Shown here piece after piece: positions 15,002 to 21,800 of a stretch of DNA of 28,365 nt (its first letter is position 1; each line of letters starts with the position of its first letter). This DNA comes from a virus. Made by a program: the position numbers and the translations under genes. The notes below the pieces were generated by a model, which ran no database searches, was not told the origin of the DNA, and worked only from the letters and a program-made list of their open reading frames with translations. Location: positions 1 to 28,365 of the IMG/VR virus record IMGVR_UViG_3300047668_001718; one strand, given 5' to 3'.

Positions 15002-16765
15002 CTAACGTTTTTGGCCTTTTTCAACAATAGTGAAAAAAGTTTCCAAGCATCTGGCCATCATGGCCGCCGCAACCTGCATCCCTTCGCAATCCCAAATGTG
15101 ATTGGCTCGCTTGCCAACCTTGTGCCATTCGTAAACAGGCTGGCCGGCGCGGTCGGCGCGTTCCTTGCGGCGCTCGGAAAACATTTGCAGTTCGTACTCC
15201 TGGCCGGAATCTGGGAGGGCAGTCCAACTGGCGCCCTTGCCTTCGCGCAGGTTGTAAAGTACGTCCTTCACCGTCGGGTTGCTCCAATGGAAAAGCGATA
15301 CAGGGCGCACTCTGCCCTGGGCCTTGGTTCCTATGGCCGGATCGACCAGCACCCTGGGCGAGTAGGCACGGCGCACGTTGGTTCCGTCCTTCAGTTTGTG
15401 CGCGAAGTCGCGTTGCTTGCTGCCCCTCATGCAAGTCCAGCCAAACTTTTTGCAGGCCGCATAGACCTTCTGAGAGTTGTAGGCCGAGTCGATGAACAGC
15501 AGGTGCGGTTTGATGTTGTACTCGATCCGCAAAGCCTCGACGTCCTCCCAGGTCAACGGCTTTGACCAATGCAACAGGCGGCTGTTGCCGTCATTCGACC
15601 AGGCGCGAACGACCAAATAAAATAAATCCTTCTGCACGTCCACAGTTGCGAAGCGGAAGTCCTCGGCAGGCCAGGGCCAGGCGTCATCATGCACCGACAG
15701 TTCTCGCAGTTCGTCGTCGCTCTCCATTTCCTCAATCCATGGCACGCCCAGCGATTCGCATTTGAACGCCTTCAAGGGAACAGTTGTCCCGACGCGAAGC
15801 GCAGCCTTGGCCTGAAGGAACTCCTGGACCAAATCACGCCAGGCAACCCATGGCGGCAGCACGGCCGACCAGCGGAAACTGACTTTCTCGCTAGGCGCCT
15901 GCGGGTTGGTAACTTCCCAAACGCCGGAACAGGCAAACGCCTTGCGTATGTCTTGCCGGTCAACAAACGGCGCCTGGCAGTCTGGGCATTCGTAGCGGAT
16001 TGTTTTTGTCAGTTCGTCGAAGTCCCATTCATCATTTTTGAACGTGTCGGCGTTCGTATCCCACTTTACATTCTCGAAAGCCATTTCGTGGCGGCCTTTG
16101 CAGGCAGGGCATTCGACTTTGTAGATGCGCTGGTCGCCTTCCATGTAGGCACGATGCACATGGTCGTTTTCATGGTCAGGCGTTGAAATCATTATCCGGC
16201 GAGCGTTCCAGAATGCCCGCGTTCGTTTCAGCACCATCTCGTATGCGCCTGGTGGATAGTTGCGCACCTCATCCAGAAACAACCAGCGCACAGGTTTGCT
16301 TTGCAGTTTGCTCTGACTGTTGGCGCCGTTAATTACCAGCGGCATCGAAGCGAAATTGATTTCCAAAGTCGTCTTGGCGTGTCGGTCGGCAGGGAACAGC
16401 CGCGCCACAGGTTCGCAGTTCTCCAGGGTCGGCATCAACCTTGTCCTGGCAAAGGTCTTGGCCTCGTCCTGGGCAGCCATCACCCACATGGCAGGGCCGG
16501 CATCCTCGGCAATGCACCAGGCCAGCAACGTCATCACCATCTGTGTTTTGCCAGACTGGGCGCTGCACATGATGGACAGGTCTTTCACGCGGTTGTCGGC
16601 AAAGCATTCCATTGGTTCCTTCGTCCAGGGCGCGATATTGGAATTGAACTTGCCAGGGAAGGGGCTGGTCTTGTCAACGATGATGTTTTTCTCTGCCCAC
16701 AGCCATGGTGCGTCGGTACTCCTGGGCGCAATGGCTTGGCGTGCGATTTCTTCGGTGTAGGTCAT
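15002..16765 (-). CDS. Terminase large subunit (lambda gpA family)
   Basis: 587 residues. The N-terminal ATPase has a Walker A-like motif CSAQSGKT (67-74) and Walker B WLFLDE (161-166). A zinc-ribbon-like insert carries CPAC (219-222) and CPDC (260-263). The C-terminal nuclease domain has acidic positions in RFATVDVQKD (Asp 376) and HLLFIDSAYN (Asp 426). This is the architecture of the gpA family, which cuts concatemers and drives DNA into procapsids through the portal; gpA-type enzymes usually cut at cos sites. The start overlaps the preceding gene by four bases (ATGA). Length is close to the family norm, with no missing motif. Confidence 0.92.
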   Translation of the reverse strand: MTYTEEIARQAIAPRSTDAPWLWAEKNIIVDKTSPFPGKFNSNIAPWTKEPMECFADNRVKDLSIMCSAQSGKTQMVMTLLAWCIAEDAGPAMWVMAAQDEAKTFARTRLMPTLENCEPVARLFPADRHAKTTLEINFASMPLVINGANSQSKLQSKPVRWLFLDEVRNYPPGAYEMVLKRTRAFWNARRIMISTPDHENDHVHRAYMEGDQRIYKVECPACKGRHEMAFENVKWDTNADTFKNDEWDFDELTKTIRYECPDCQAPFVDRQDIRKAFACSGVWEVTNPQAPSEKVSFRWSAVLPPWVAWRDLVQEFLQAKAALRVGTTVPLKAFKCESLGVPWIEEMESDDELRELSVHDDAWPWPAEDFRFATVDVQKDLFYLVVRAWSNDGNSRLLHWSKPLTWEDVEALRIEYNIKPHLLFIDSAYNSQKVYAACKKFGWTCMRGSKQRDFAHKLKDGTNVRRAYSPRVLVDPAIGTKAQGRVRPVSLFHWSNPTVKDVLYNLREGKGASWTALPDSGQEYELQMFSERRKERADRAGQPVYEWHKVGKRANHIWDCEGMQVAAAMMARCLETFFTIVEKGQKR

Positions 16766-17055
16766 CGCTTTATGAATTTGCGGGCGTATTGCATGAACCT
16801 TTGCAACTCCAGTTTTTCGTATTCGTTTCTTTCAATGCGTAAATTCACAATCTTGCAACCGTAATGAACAGAAGAACGGTCTTGCCCCCAAAACTCTGCA
16901 ATCACGCTTTTTTTGATGCCGGCGTCGTTTGCAATCCACTGACAGTGATGCCGTGGCCTGGTGTAAATGGCCGACCTGTTGGTGCTAGTTAAGCCTTCAA
17001 ACGGCACCTGGTAAAAGTCGGCGGCTGCCTCGGCCAATTGTTTCAGTTTTCCCAT
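16762..17055 (-). CDS. DnaA domain IV-like protein between terminase genes
   Basis: 97 residues. The central part (CQWIANDAGIKKSVIAEFWG, then QDRSSVHYGCKIV) follows the helix-turn-helix and signature of DnaA domain IV, whose usual form is IGxxFGGRDHSTVxHAxxKI. There is no ATPase domain, so it could bind DNA but not act as a full initiator. It lies between the small and large terminase genes, one base after the small-subunit stop. It may bind the packaging site, or host DnaA boxes, to link replication and packaging; that is inference. Confidence 0.65.
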   Translation of the reverse strand: MGKLKQLAEAAADFYQVPFEGLTSTNRSAIYTRPRHHCQWIANDAGIKKSVIAEFWGQDRSSVHYGCKIVNLRIERNEYEKLELQRFMQYARKFIKR

Positions 17056-17056
17056 T

Positions 17057-17542
17057 CTATTTTTTTGTTGCCCATTTGTCTGTCTCGATTGTGCGGAATG
17101 CCTCGGCCAATGCGCCGCGGGTCTTCACCTGAATGTCGGCTGCCTTCATGCCTTCAAGTATTGGCGGCAGTTCGTTTTCTAATGCGGCGTATAGTACGCT
17201 TTTGAATTGGTGAATGATGCGCGTCAGTTCGCTGGCGATTTCTTCCTTGGCAATATACTGCCGCTGCTCGACCTGGTTCTGGAATTTCAGTTTGGCAATC
17301 TGTTCCTTGAGTAGGTCGGCCTTCAGGTCGGTCAGGTTTCGGTTGTCGGCCGCTGCCGGCGTGTTGACTGATGGCTTGGTTTGGAGTCCTTCGGCCGTCA
17401 GGAAGGCAAGCACCTGCTCGACTTCGTAGCCCTTCGGGCCTTTCGGAGGGAAACCAGGGCGCTTGGCGATTTGATAAAGGCGCTGGCGGTTGAAACTTAA
17501 AGCCGCAGAGACGGCCGACAAAGTTGGGTAATGGGTCAGCAT
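17057..17542 (-). CDS. Terminase small subunit (Nu1-like)
   Basis: 161 residues. The N-terminus (LSAVSAALSFNRQRLYQIAK, PGFPPKGPKGYEVEQVLAFL) is a winged-HTH-like DNA-binding region as in lambda Nu1. A helical, coiled-coil oligomerisation part follows (DLLKEQIAKLKFQNQVEQRQ) with the KEEIASELTRIIHQFKSVLY segment typical of this family. It is expected to recognise the packaging site and recruit the large subunit encoded two genes downstream. It follows the longest non-coding gap in the window and has no clear Shine-Dalgarno sequence. Confidence 0.85.
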   Translation of the reverse strand: MLTHYPTLSAVSAALSFNRQRLYQIAKRPGFPPKGPKGYEVEQVLAFLTAEGLQTKPSVNTPAAADNRNLTDLKADLLKEQIAKLKFQNQVEQRQYIAKEEIASELTRIIHQFKSVLYAALENELPPILEGMKAADIQVKTRGALAEAFRTIETDKWATKK

Positions 17543-17761
17543 AAATTTTCGTTTAAGGTTGAATTGCTTTTGTGGGCAGAGTCATGGGGTTTGGAAATAA
17601 AAAGGCCGTGACGGCGCCCACAGACGGCAAGACGGGCAAAACTCCACGAATAGATAATAACGTTGCGGGAATGGACACCTGCGGGAGGCTGTCACATGGA
17701 AAAGATTCCTTACGGGGGGGGGTAGGTCGGCTGTTAATTATCAGTTGCAAACTGTTAAACG
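17543..17761 (-). other. Non-coding gap upstream of the small terminase; candidate packaging (cos) region
   Basis: This 219-base gap is the longest in the window. It holds a run of nine G on the plus strand (17714-17722), repeated GACGG-type motifs (AGACGGCAA followed by GACGGGCAA), two GCGGGA copies, and a short dyad (CAGTT/AACTG) near 17742-17754. In lambda-type phages the cos site lies just upstream of the small terminase gene and G-rich cohesive ends are common, so this is the most likely packaging site. The one open frame across it looks non-coding. No convincing promoter was found. Confidence 0.4.
17595..17615 (-). terminator. Weak rho-independent terminator candidate
   Basis: On the minus strand GCCG (17615-17612) and CGGC (17608-17605) form a short GC stem around a TCA loop, followed by CTTTTTATTT. 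The U-tract is good but the stem is only four pairs, so termination after the replication genes would be inefficient. It lies about 50 bases before the small terminase ATG. Confidence 0.35.
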
Positions 17762-18166
17762 TCACAGCGTTTCCCCCTGCATATCGACAAAGTAATTGCC
17801 AGACTGCATAGCCTCGTCCTTGAGCAGGTGGCCGATCTTAGCTTTCCGTGCAGGAATGTAATCCAAGCCAGCAATGATGACGTCAGGGTCAATCTGAAGG
17901 CCGGCAAAGGTCAGCCAGACTTCAAGCCCTCCACCTTGAAAGAATGTGACAAGCGTCTCAAGGTCTGCCGGCCCATCAAAGGACGTCGGCAGCTTGTAGT
18001 TGCTGCTGTTCTTGTAATATGCCTGTATCATTTCTCCATCAACCTGCCCCTTGTTAGTTATAAATCCAGACGCCTTGGCCTTGCGCCAATCCCTCACGGC
18101 CTGCTCTATCACAGCGCCGGCAAAGTATTGGCCTGCCAACTCAAGGCTGTCGTCAGGATTATTCAC
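17762..18166 (-). CDS. Conserved-looking phage protein of unknown function
   Basis: 134 residues, starting with GTG (18166) inside an eight-base overlap with the preceding gene. The N-terminal helix (AGAVIEQAVRDWRKAKASG) is followed by an alpha/beta region ending in LDYIPARKAKIGHLLKDEAM. There is no metal-binding motif, membrane segment or HTH that I can identify. It is the last gene of the replication block before the packaging-region gap. Function unknown. Confidence 0.65.
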   Translation of the reverse strand: MNNPDDSLELAGQYFAGAVIEQAVRDWRKAKASGFITNKGQVDGEMIQAYYKNSSNYKLPTSFDGPADLETLVTFFQGGGLEVWLTFAGLQIDPDVIIAGLDYIPARKAKIGHLLKDEAMQSGNYFVDMQGETL

Positions 18167-18368
18167 CTGCCCATAATTTATTCCCTTGGCTATCCCAGCC
18201 CTTGAACTTGCCCCTGGCCTTGTATGCCTTCACCTGTGGATGGTCTTGCCACTCGACGGCAGCGGGCCATGTGGCTATACTCTCAACCCAGCCGCCTGGC
18301 AGTTCATCGTCAGGGCTGAAGGTCGCCACGTTCTTGCTTTCAAACATCGCCTTCAGTTTCTCAATCAT
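18159..18368 (-). CDS. Small protein of unknown function in the replication block
   Basis: 69 residues, acidic N-terminal half (MIEKLKAMFESKNVATFSPD), then Trp-rich text (GGWVESIATWPAAVEWQDHP) and a basic end (KARGKFKGWDSQGNKLW). The ATG at 18368 overlaps the stop of the 55-residue gene upstream by ATGA, and its end overlaps the next gene by eight bases. The arrangement supports translation, but no family is recognised. Confidence 0.6.
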   Translation of the reverse strand: MIEKLKAMFESKNVATFSPDDELPGGWVESIATWPAAVEWQDHPQVKAYKARGKFKGWDSQGNKLWAGE

Positions 18369-18532
18369 ATTTTTTCAATTGGTTCCAAAATCCCATACCT
18401 AAAGGTATTTGGAACTATGGAACCAGCTTTCAGCCAGTAAAACCAGGGGTTACCATAAGGCACCAGTTTGCCATTATGGAACCAACCAGGTTTTACCGCC
18501 AAACTGCTGTCATTAAAGGGTTTAAGTTTCAT
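18365..18532 (-). CDS. Short aromatic-rich protein (55 aa), easily overlooked
   Basis: An ATG at 18532 opens a 55-codon frame that fills the space between the primase-helicase stop (18551) and the next gene, ending in an ATGA overlap with that gene. The protein is aromatic- and Gly/Pro-rich (KPGWFHNGKLVPYGNPWFYW, then VPNTFRYGILEPIEKI). The repeated GGAACC-like bases in this stretch are the codons of WF and EP segments, and include the inverted pair GTAAAACC (18437-18444)/GGTTTTAC (18489-18496). No Shine-Dalgarno sequence is visible, so expression may depend on coupling. Function unknown. Confidence 0.6.
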   Translation of the reverse strand: MKLKPFNDSSLAVKPGWFHNGKLVPYGNPWFYWLKAGSIVPNTFRYGILEPIEKI

Positions 18533-18550
18533 TTGTGGAACTAATTGGTT

Positions 18551-20476
18551 TCAGGTGCGAAATTGGCCGAAAGGCATCCAAATGCCGCCCTCCTGCTTGA
18601 ATACAGAATCGGCATCCTTCAGCTTTTTAAGGGAGCGGAAGAAGGATGTTTTGCTGATGCCATGCTCGGCTTTGGCCTTCTCCAGCCAATCGCCAAAGGT
18701 CAACCCATCCTTGGGCAGCAGGTCTAGCAGTTGGTTCTCGTTGTAGGTTTTCTTTCTCCCTGGCTGCCGTATCCCCTCAACGTCCAGGTCGTCGCATGGC
18801 TTGAGTTGTGGGAAGTCCCAGCGCAGGGCAAATGGTGGGATTGCAGGGAAGCAGCGCAGGGTTGCCTCACAAACGTAGCAATCATCCTCTTCATGGTCTG
18901 ATAGTATCAGAATAGCGTCAGGGTCGCGTGATAGCACGCCGCTGCCACTCATGCGGTCAATGGCGAATTTGCCTCCCTGGGCGCCTTTGGCGAAGTGATG
19001 GGCGAACACCAGGGCGCTGCCTGAATCCACCGCTAAAGCCTCAAATTCGTTCATTAGGTCGGCCATATCGCCGGCATCGTTCTCACTCCGGCTGCCTATC
19101 AGCTTGTAAATAGGGTCGAAAATCAGCAGGCTAAAGTCCCTTGATTCAATGGCTTGGGCCAAAATAGGGCGAAGAACAGTCATATCGGCCGCCTGCCCTC
19201 GCAGGTTCAGCACGTGAACGCGGGAAGCATCCTTGCAGTTGCGGGCCTTCAGAATGGCCTCCATACGCTGCCTGAAATTGAACTCCTGAAGCTCAAAATT
19301 GATGTAGAGGACGTCGCCAAGATTGCATTGACGGCCCCAAAACTCGCTTCCTGTGGCCACAGCAGCGGCCAAATCCATCAGCGACCAGGTTTTGCGGCCT
19401 TTGCTGGTTCCTCCCACGATCATCTTCCCGCCCCTATACAGCACGCCATCAATCACTTGTTGTGGTACAACCATAGGCGTGGTTTGCAGGTCGGAATATC
19501 GTTTGATAATTAGGCCAGCCGGCACTTCGTCTGCTGTTTCCTCTGCCTTGACCTTTGGCATTCGCCTGGCCAGCGCCAACCCTGACTTGAGGGCGCTCTT
19601 GCCGTCACGTTTAAGCCAATCGTTTGTGTCGTTGATGTCGTCAGGCACCTTGACCTTGAAAACGTCGCCTGTGGCCATTTCTGCCACCTGGTTGGCCCAC
19701 TTGGCGCCTGCCTCGTCATTCTGTGGCCATATATAAATCTTTTGGCCTGGGTGCAGTCTGCCCTCCAGCTTTCGGGCATTGGATGCGCCCCTGGTAATCA
19801 TGCAGGCGTGGGTTTCAGGCTGCCAGGCGCCGTTGCCGAAGCCTTGGGAATCCATGAAGGCCATTGCATCCCATTGGCTTTCGAAAACGTGCAGATTGTC
19901 GGCGTTATGGCTACCGATTAGCCAAGGTTGATTGCCCCCGCCTGTGATGCGCCAGCCTGACTCTGTGCGAAGGTGCATTCCCTGGTAGGCGCCGCCCTCG
20001 TTGTAAATGGGGAAAGCGATTGACTCACCAACCAAACCAGCCAGGCCGTTTTCTATGAGGCCAACCAGCAGCGTTTTTGAGTAACCGCGCCAGGTTGCTA
20101 AATGGGCCAAGGTCTTGGGATTGCCGGCCAGACTCTCAACAGCCTGGCGCCACTCGCCAGCGTCGGGCAGTTTGCCAATGCTGACGGTTGTTGGTTCGGC
20201 AGGTTGTGGCAGGCCGACCATGTTCTCGTAATGCTTCAGCGCCTCCTTTGTGTCGCAGTTGTGCAGGGCTTTTAGGAAGTCCAGTTCATCGCCTCCCTGG
20301 CCGGTTGCAAAGTCCTTCCAGTGATGGCCCTTGTCGTCCTGGTAAATGCCCCAGCTTGGGTTGTTGTCCTTGCGTAACGGAGAACAACAAAGCTTTTTGG
20401 CATAGTCGCCCAGCCCCATGGCTCGGAGCAGGTCAGGCAACGGCAGTCTTGCCTTCAGTTCGTCAATTGTTGCCAT
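18551..20476 (-). CDS. Primase-helicase (toprim plus RepA-like ATPase)
   Basis: 641 residues. The N-terminal 90 residues resemble a CHC2-type primase front (LCCSPLRKDNNPSWGIYQDD) but keep only part of the zinc ligand set. A toprim-like region follows with VFESQWDAM (198-205) and IYIWPQNDEAG (247-257). The C-terminal half is a RepA/AAA_25-type helicase with P-loop GGTSKGRKTW (355-364), in which Arg replaces the usual second Gly, Walker B LLIFDP (450-455) and the sensor FAHHFAKG (491-498). The final 65 residues look like a winged helix (KTSFFRSLKKLKDADSVF). It should unwind and prime at the phage origin. No DNA polymerase is encoded nearby, so host polymerase is probably used. Confidence 0.85.
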   Translation of the reverse strand: MATIDELKARLPLPDLLRAMGLGDYAKKLCCSPLRKDNNPSWGIYQDDKGHHWKDFATGQGGDELDFLKALHNCDTKEALKHYENMVGLPQPAEPTTVSIGKLPDAGEWRQAVESLAGNPKTLAHLATWRGYSKTLLVGLIENGLAGLVGESIAFPIYNEGGAYQGMHLRTESGWRITGGGNQPWLIGSHNADNLHVFESQWDAMAFMDSQGFGNGAWQPETHACMITRGASNARKLEGRLHPGQKIYIWPQNDEAGAKWANQVAEMATGDVFKVKVPDDINDTNDWLKRDGKSALKSGLALARRMPKVKAEETADEVPAGLIIKRYSDLQTTPMVVPQQVIDGVLYRGGKMIVGGTSKGRKTWSLMDLAAAVATGSEFWGRQCNLGDVLYINFELQEFNFRQRMEAILKARNCKDASRVHVLNLRGQAADMTVLRPILAQAIESRDFSLLIFDPIYKLIGSRSENDAGDMADLMNEFEALAVDSGSALVFAHHFAKGAQGGKFAIDRMSGSGVLSRDPDAILILSDHEEDDCYVCEATLRCFPAIPPFALRWDFPQLKPCDDLDVEGIRQPGRKKTYNENQLLDLLPKDGLTFGDWLEKAKAEHGISKTSFFRSLKKLKDADSVFKQEGGIWMPFGQFRT

Positions 20477-20759
20477 TTATGACTTTGCGAAGGCGTTCAC
20501 GTTCCTTGGCCAGTTCAGGCTCTTGCTTGCACAGGTCGGCGACACGTTGGTGCGCGTAGACTGTGCTTGTGTGGTGCCGGTTGAATGCCGTGCCAACCTC
20601 GGCGCAGGAATAGGGCTGTTCGTAGGCAATCGACATGGCCAGGAGTCGCGGCCAACTGATTGGCCAAGGGCCGCGCCTGGGTTGGGTTAGTTGTTTTTCC
20701 TCCAGGCCGTAGTGCTTGGCTGTTCGTTTTAAAATCTGTTTTAAGGTAGGTTTACGCAT
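20463..20759 (-). CDS. DnaA domain IV-like protein next to the primase-helicase
   Basis: 98 residues from ATG 20759, eight bases inside the preceding gene; it overlaps the primase-helicase start by 14 bases. Residues about 38-75 (RLLAMSIAYEQPYSCAEVGT, then FNRHHTSTVYAHQRV) closely follow the DnaA domain IV pattern ([23 protein letters not shown]). Only the DNA-binding domain is present. Coupled translation with a primase-helicase suggests origin recognition and helicase loading, in the way lambda O does for P, but the binding site is not identified. A second protein of the same type lies at 16762-17055. Confidence 0.75.
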   Translation of the reverse strand: MRKPTLKQILKRTAKHYGLEEKQLTQPRRGPWPISWPRLLAMSIAYEQPYSCAEVGTAFNRHHTSTVYAHQRVADLCKQEPELAKERERLRKVINGNN

Positions 20760-21225
20760 TCGTAAAATTGTGCAGTTGTGACTGCTCGACAATGTATGAC
20801 CATCGGCCGTTCAGTTCGCGGTAGTTTATGTCGGCGAAAACTTCGTCCTTGTAGGCGTAACCGATGACGTCGAAGGCCGGAGGCGTGCCAATAACTAAAA
20901 CATAAATATCTGTCGCACAGTCTTTTTTGTTGGGCGTAACCAAGAGCCGGCCGCCAACGTATCGCGTCGTCTTAACGTCGATGGTTTTGCCGTTGCGTGC
21001 TACGCAGTCATGAGTCAGCGATTGGTTCACAACAGACAGGTCGGGGTGCAGGTTCATGGCCTTGCAAAAAGCCAACTCTGCCGCGAACCCGTCAACGTCC
21101 ATTTGGTAGGATGAATGGCTGCCGATCTTGCGTTCAACAATGTTGCCGGCCCTGTTGCAGGTCGTCCGCATTGCTGCCACCACATTGGCAATTGCCATTT
21201 CGCTGGCTGTCAGTTCAATTTTCAT
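20752..21225 (-). CDS. PD-(D/E)XK nuclease-like protein
   Basis: 157 residues from ATG 21225; an in-frame GTG at 21243 also exists, but the ATG gives an N-terminus matching the neighbouring gene. The order Glu 50 (GFAAELAFCKAM), Asp 73 (THDCVARNG) and the DVK of TIDVKTTRYVGG (83-85), followed by strands (LLVTPNK, DIYVLVIG), is the core of the restriction-endonuclease-like fold. It could be a recombination or host-DNA-degrading nuclease. Its first ten residues (MKIELTASEM) nearly duplicate those of the preceding gene. Confidence 0.65.
   Translation of the reverse strand: MKIELTASEMAIANVVAAMRTTCNRAGNIVERKIGSHSSYQMDVDGFAAELAFCKAMNLHPDLSVVNQSLTHDCVARNGKTIDVKTTRYVGGRLLVTPNKKDCATDIYVLVIGTPPAFDVIGYAYKDEVFADINYRELNGRWSYIVEQSQLHNFTNA
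21196..21225 (-). repeat. Duplicated start segment, copy 2
   Basis: The first ten codons of the nuclease-like gene (MKIELTASEM) match 26 of 30 bases with the first ten codons of the preceding gene at 21575-21604. The core ATTGAACTGACAGC is identical in both. Similarity stops abruptly after the tenth codon. Confidence 0.85.
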
Positions 21226-21604
21226 TTTCCTGGCACAAATCACAGACGCACCTATAAAGGCCGACTCTTTCCCATCCCTTTCCTAAAACGCTGTCCGCTG
21301 CAAAAATTTGCCCGCAGTCGGTGCAGCGCATTGCGCCGCAACTCCAATTTGAGAGATGTATGTTTTCGATTCCATTGGGCGAACTCAACCAAGCCGCCTT
21401 GGTGGCCTTCCCTTTAAGGCTTTCACGGTAGCGCTTTTGGGCCGCCTTTCTTTTAGGGCTGTCTGTGTAGCGTTTTTGGGCAGCCTTACATTCAGGGCTT
21501 TCGCGGTATCTTTTCATTGCTGCCTTGCCTTCGGGGCTTTCGCGGTAGCGCTTATCCCTGGCCTGCTTCGCCGTCATCTCGCTCGCTGTCAGTTCAATCC
21601 TCAT
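21215..21604 (-). CDS. Basic tandem-repeat protein with C-terminal cysteine cluster
   Basis: 129 residues from ATG 21604. After the MRIELTASEM start come four 13-residue repeats (residues 17-68) of the form KRYRESPEGKAAM, strongly basic and probably helical, with a fifth degenerate unit. The C-terminal part holds six cysteines (CGAMRCTDCGQIF, then YRCVCDLC), which could bind zinc. Such a protein is likely to bind nucleic acid, but no catalytic motif (for example HNH) is present. It overlaps the HTH gene by 11 bases and the nuclease-like gene by 11 bases. Confidence 0.65.
   Translation of the reverse strand: MRIELTASEMTAKQARDKRYRESPEGKAAMKRYRESPECKAAQKRYTDSPKRKAAQKRYRESLKGKATKAAWLSSPNGIENIHLSNWSCGAMRCTDCGQIFAADSVLGKGWERVGLYRCVCDLCQENEN
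21401..21556 (-). repeat. Four in-frame 39-bp tandem repeats
   Basis: The bases coding residues 17-68 of the repeat protein consist of four 39-base units, each coding a version of (M/Q)KRYRESPEGKAA. The first two units are most alike (YRESPEGKAA, YRESPECKAA); the third and fourth have diverged (YTDSPKRKAA, YRESLKGKAT). Unit number could vary by slippage or recombination. Confidence 0.85.
21575..21604 (-). repeat. Duplicated start segment, copy 1
   Basis: The first ten codons of the repeat protein (MRIELTASEM) match those of the next gene at 21196-21225 in 26 of 30 bases, ending at the second Met codon. The upstream leaders differ, so the duplication covers coding sequence rather than a ribosome site. 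Confidence 0.85.
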
Positions 21605-21800
21605 GTTCTGCAACTTTATATTTTGCCAGAGCGGTCTTAACGTCAGGCCAATAAAAGCGAACAGAAAAGCCGATTTTTATGTATGGCAATAAACCAAGTT
21701 TCATCCAGTTGTCGATTGTCCGGCTACTGCAGGCCAAGCGTTTGGCTAAATCGGCTTTATTCAGTAAGCCGTCCTCCTGTGGTTCCTTTGTTGTTTTCAT
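21594..21800 (-). CDS. Excisionase/AlpA-type HTH protein
   Basis: 68 residues. LLNKADLAKRLACSSRTIDN, then WMKLGLLPYIKIGFSVRFYW and PDVKTALAKYK, is the HTH_17/MerR-like fold used by excisionases, AlpA-type activators and similar small DNA-binding proteins. It overlaps the resolvase stop by ATGA. With no integrase in the window, a transcription-factor role is at least as likely as excision. It is the only clear stand-alone small HTH regulator here and a candidate partner for the palindrome at 14934-14954. Confidence 0.75.
   Translation of the reverse strand: MKTTKEPQEDGLLNKADLAKRLACSSRTIDNWMKLGLLPYIKIGFSVRFYWPDVKTALAKYKVAEHED

Noticed and set aside
14978-15565. 195-codon plus-strand frame opposite the large terminase
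   Set aside because: It is antisense to the conserved terminase C-terminus; long antisense frames are common in this moderately GC-rich DNA.
15689-16864. Several long plus-strand frames opposite the terminase
   Set aside because: They mirror conserved terminase codons, show no recognisable motif and lack ribosome sites.
17553-17765. 70-codon minus-strand frame across the gap upstream of the small terminase
   Set aside because: Its sequence is Pro/Ser/Leu-rich without pattern, it crosses the G-run and the terminator candidate, and it has no ribosome site. The gap is better explained as a packaging or regulatory region.
18369-18550. Iteron-like or origin-like repeats (GGAACC words, inverted GTAAAACC/GGTTTTAC)
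   Set aside because: A single coding frame explains the stretch and the words are recurring WF/EP codons. An origin role is not excluded but has no independent support.
20463-20759. Full DnaA-type initiator
   Set aside because: Only a domain IV-like region is present; there is no AAA+ ATPase domain.
21594-21800. Evidence for a temperate lifestyle (excisionase-like gene)
   Set aside because: No integrase, attachment site or phage repressor is visible in the window, and this HTH fold is equally common in regulators.
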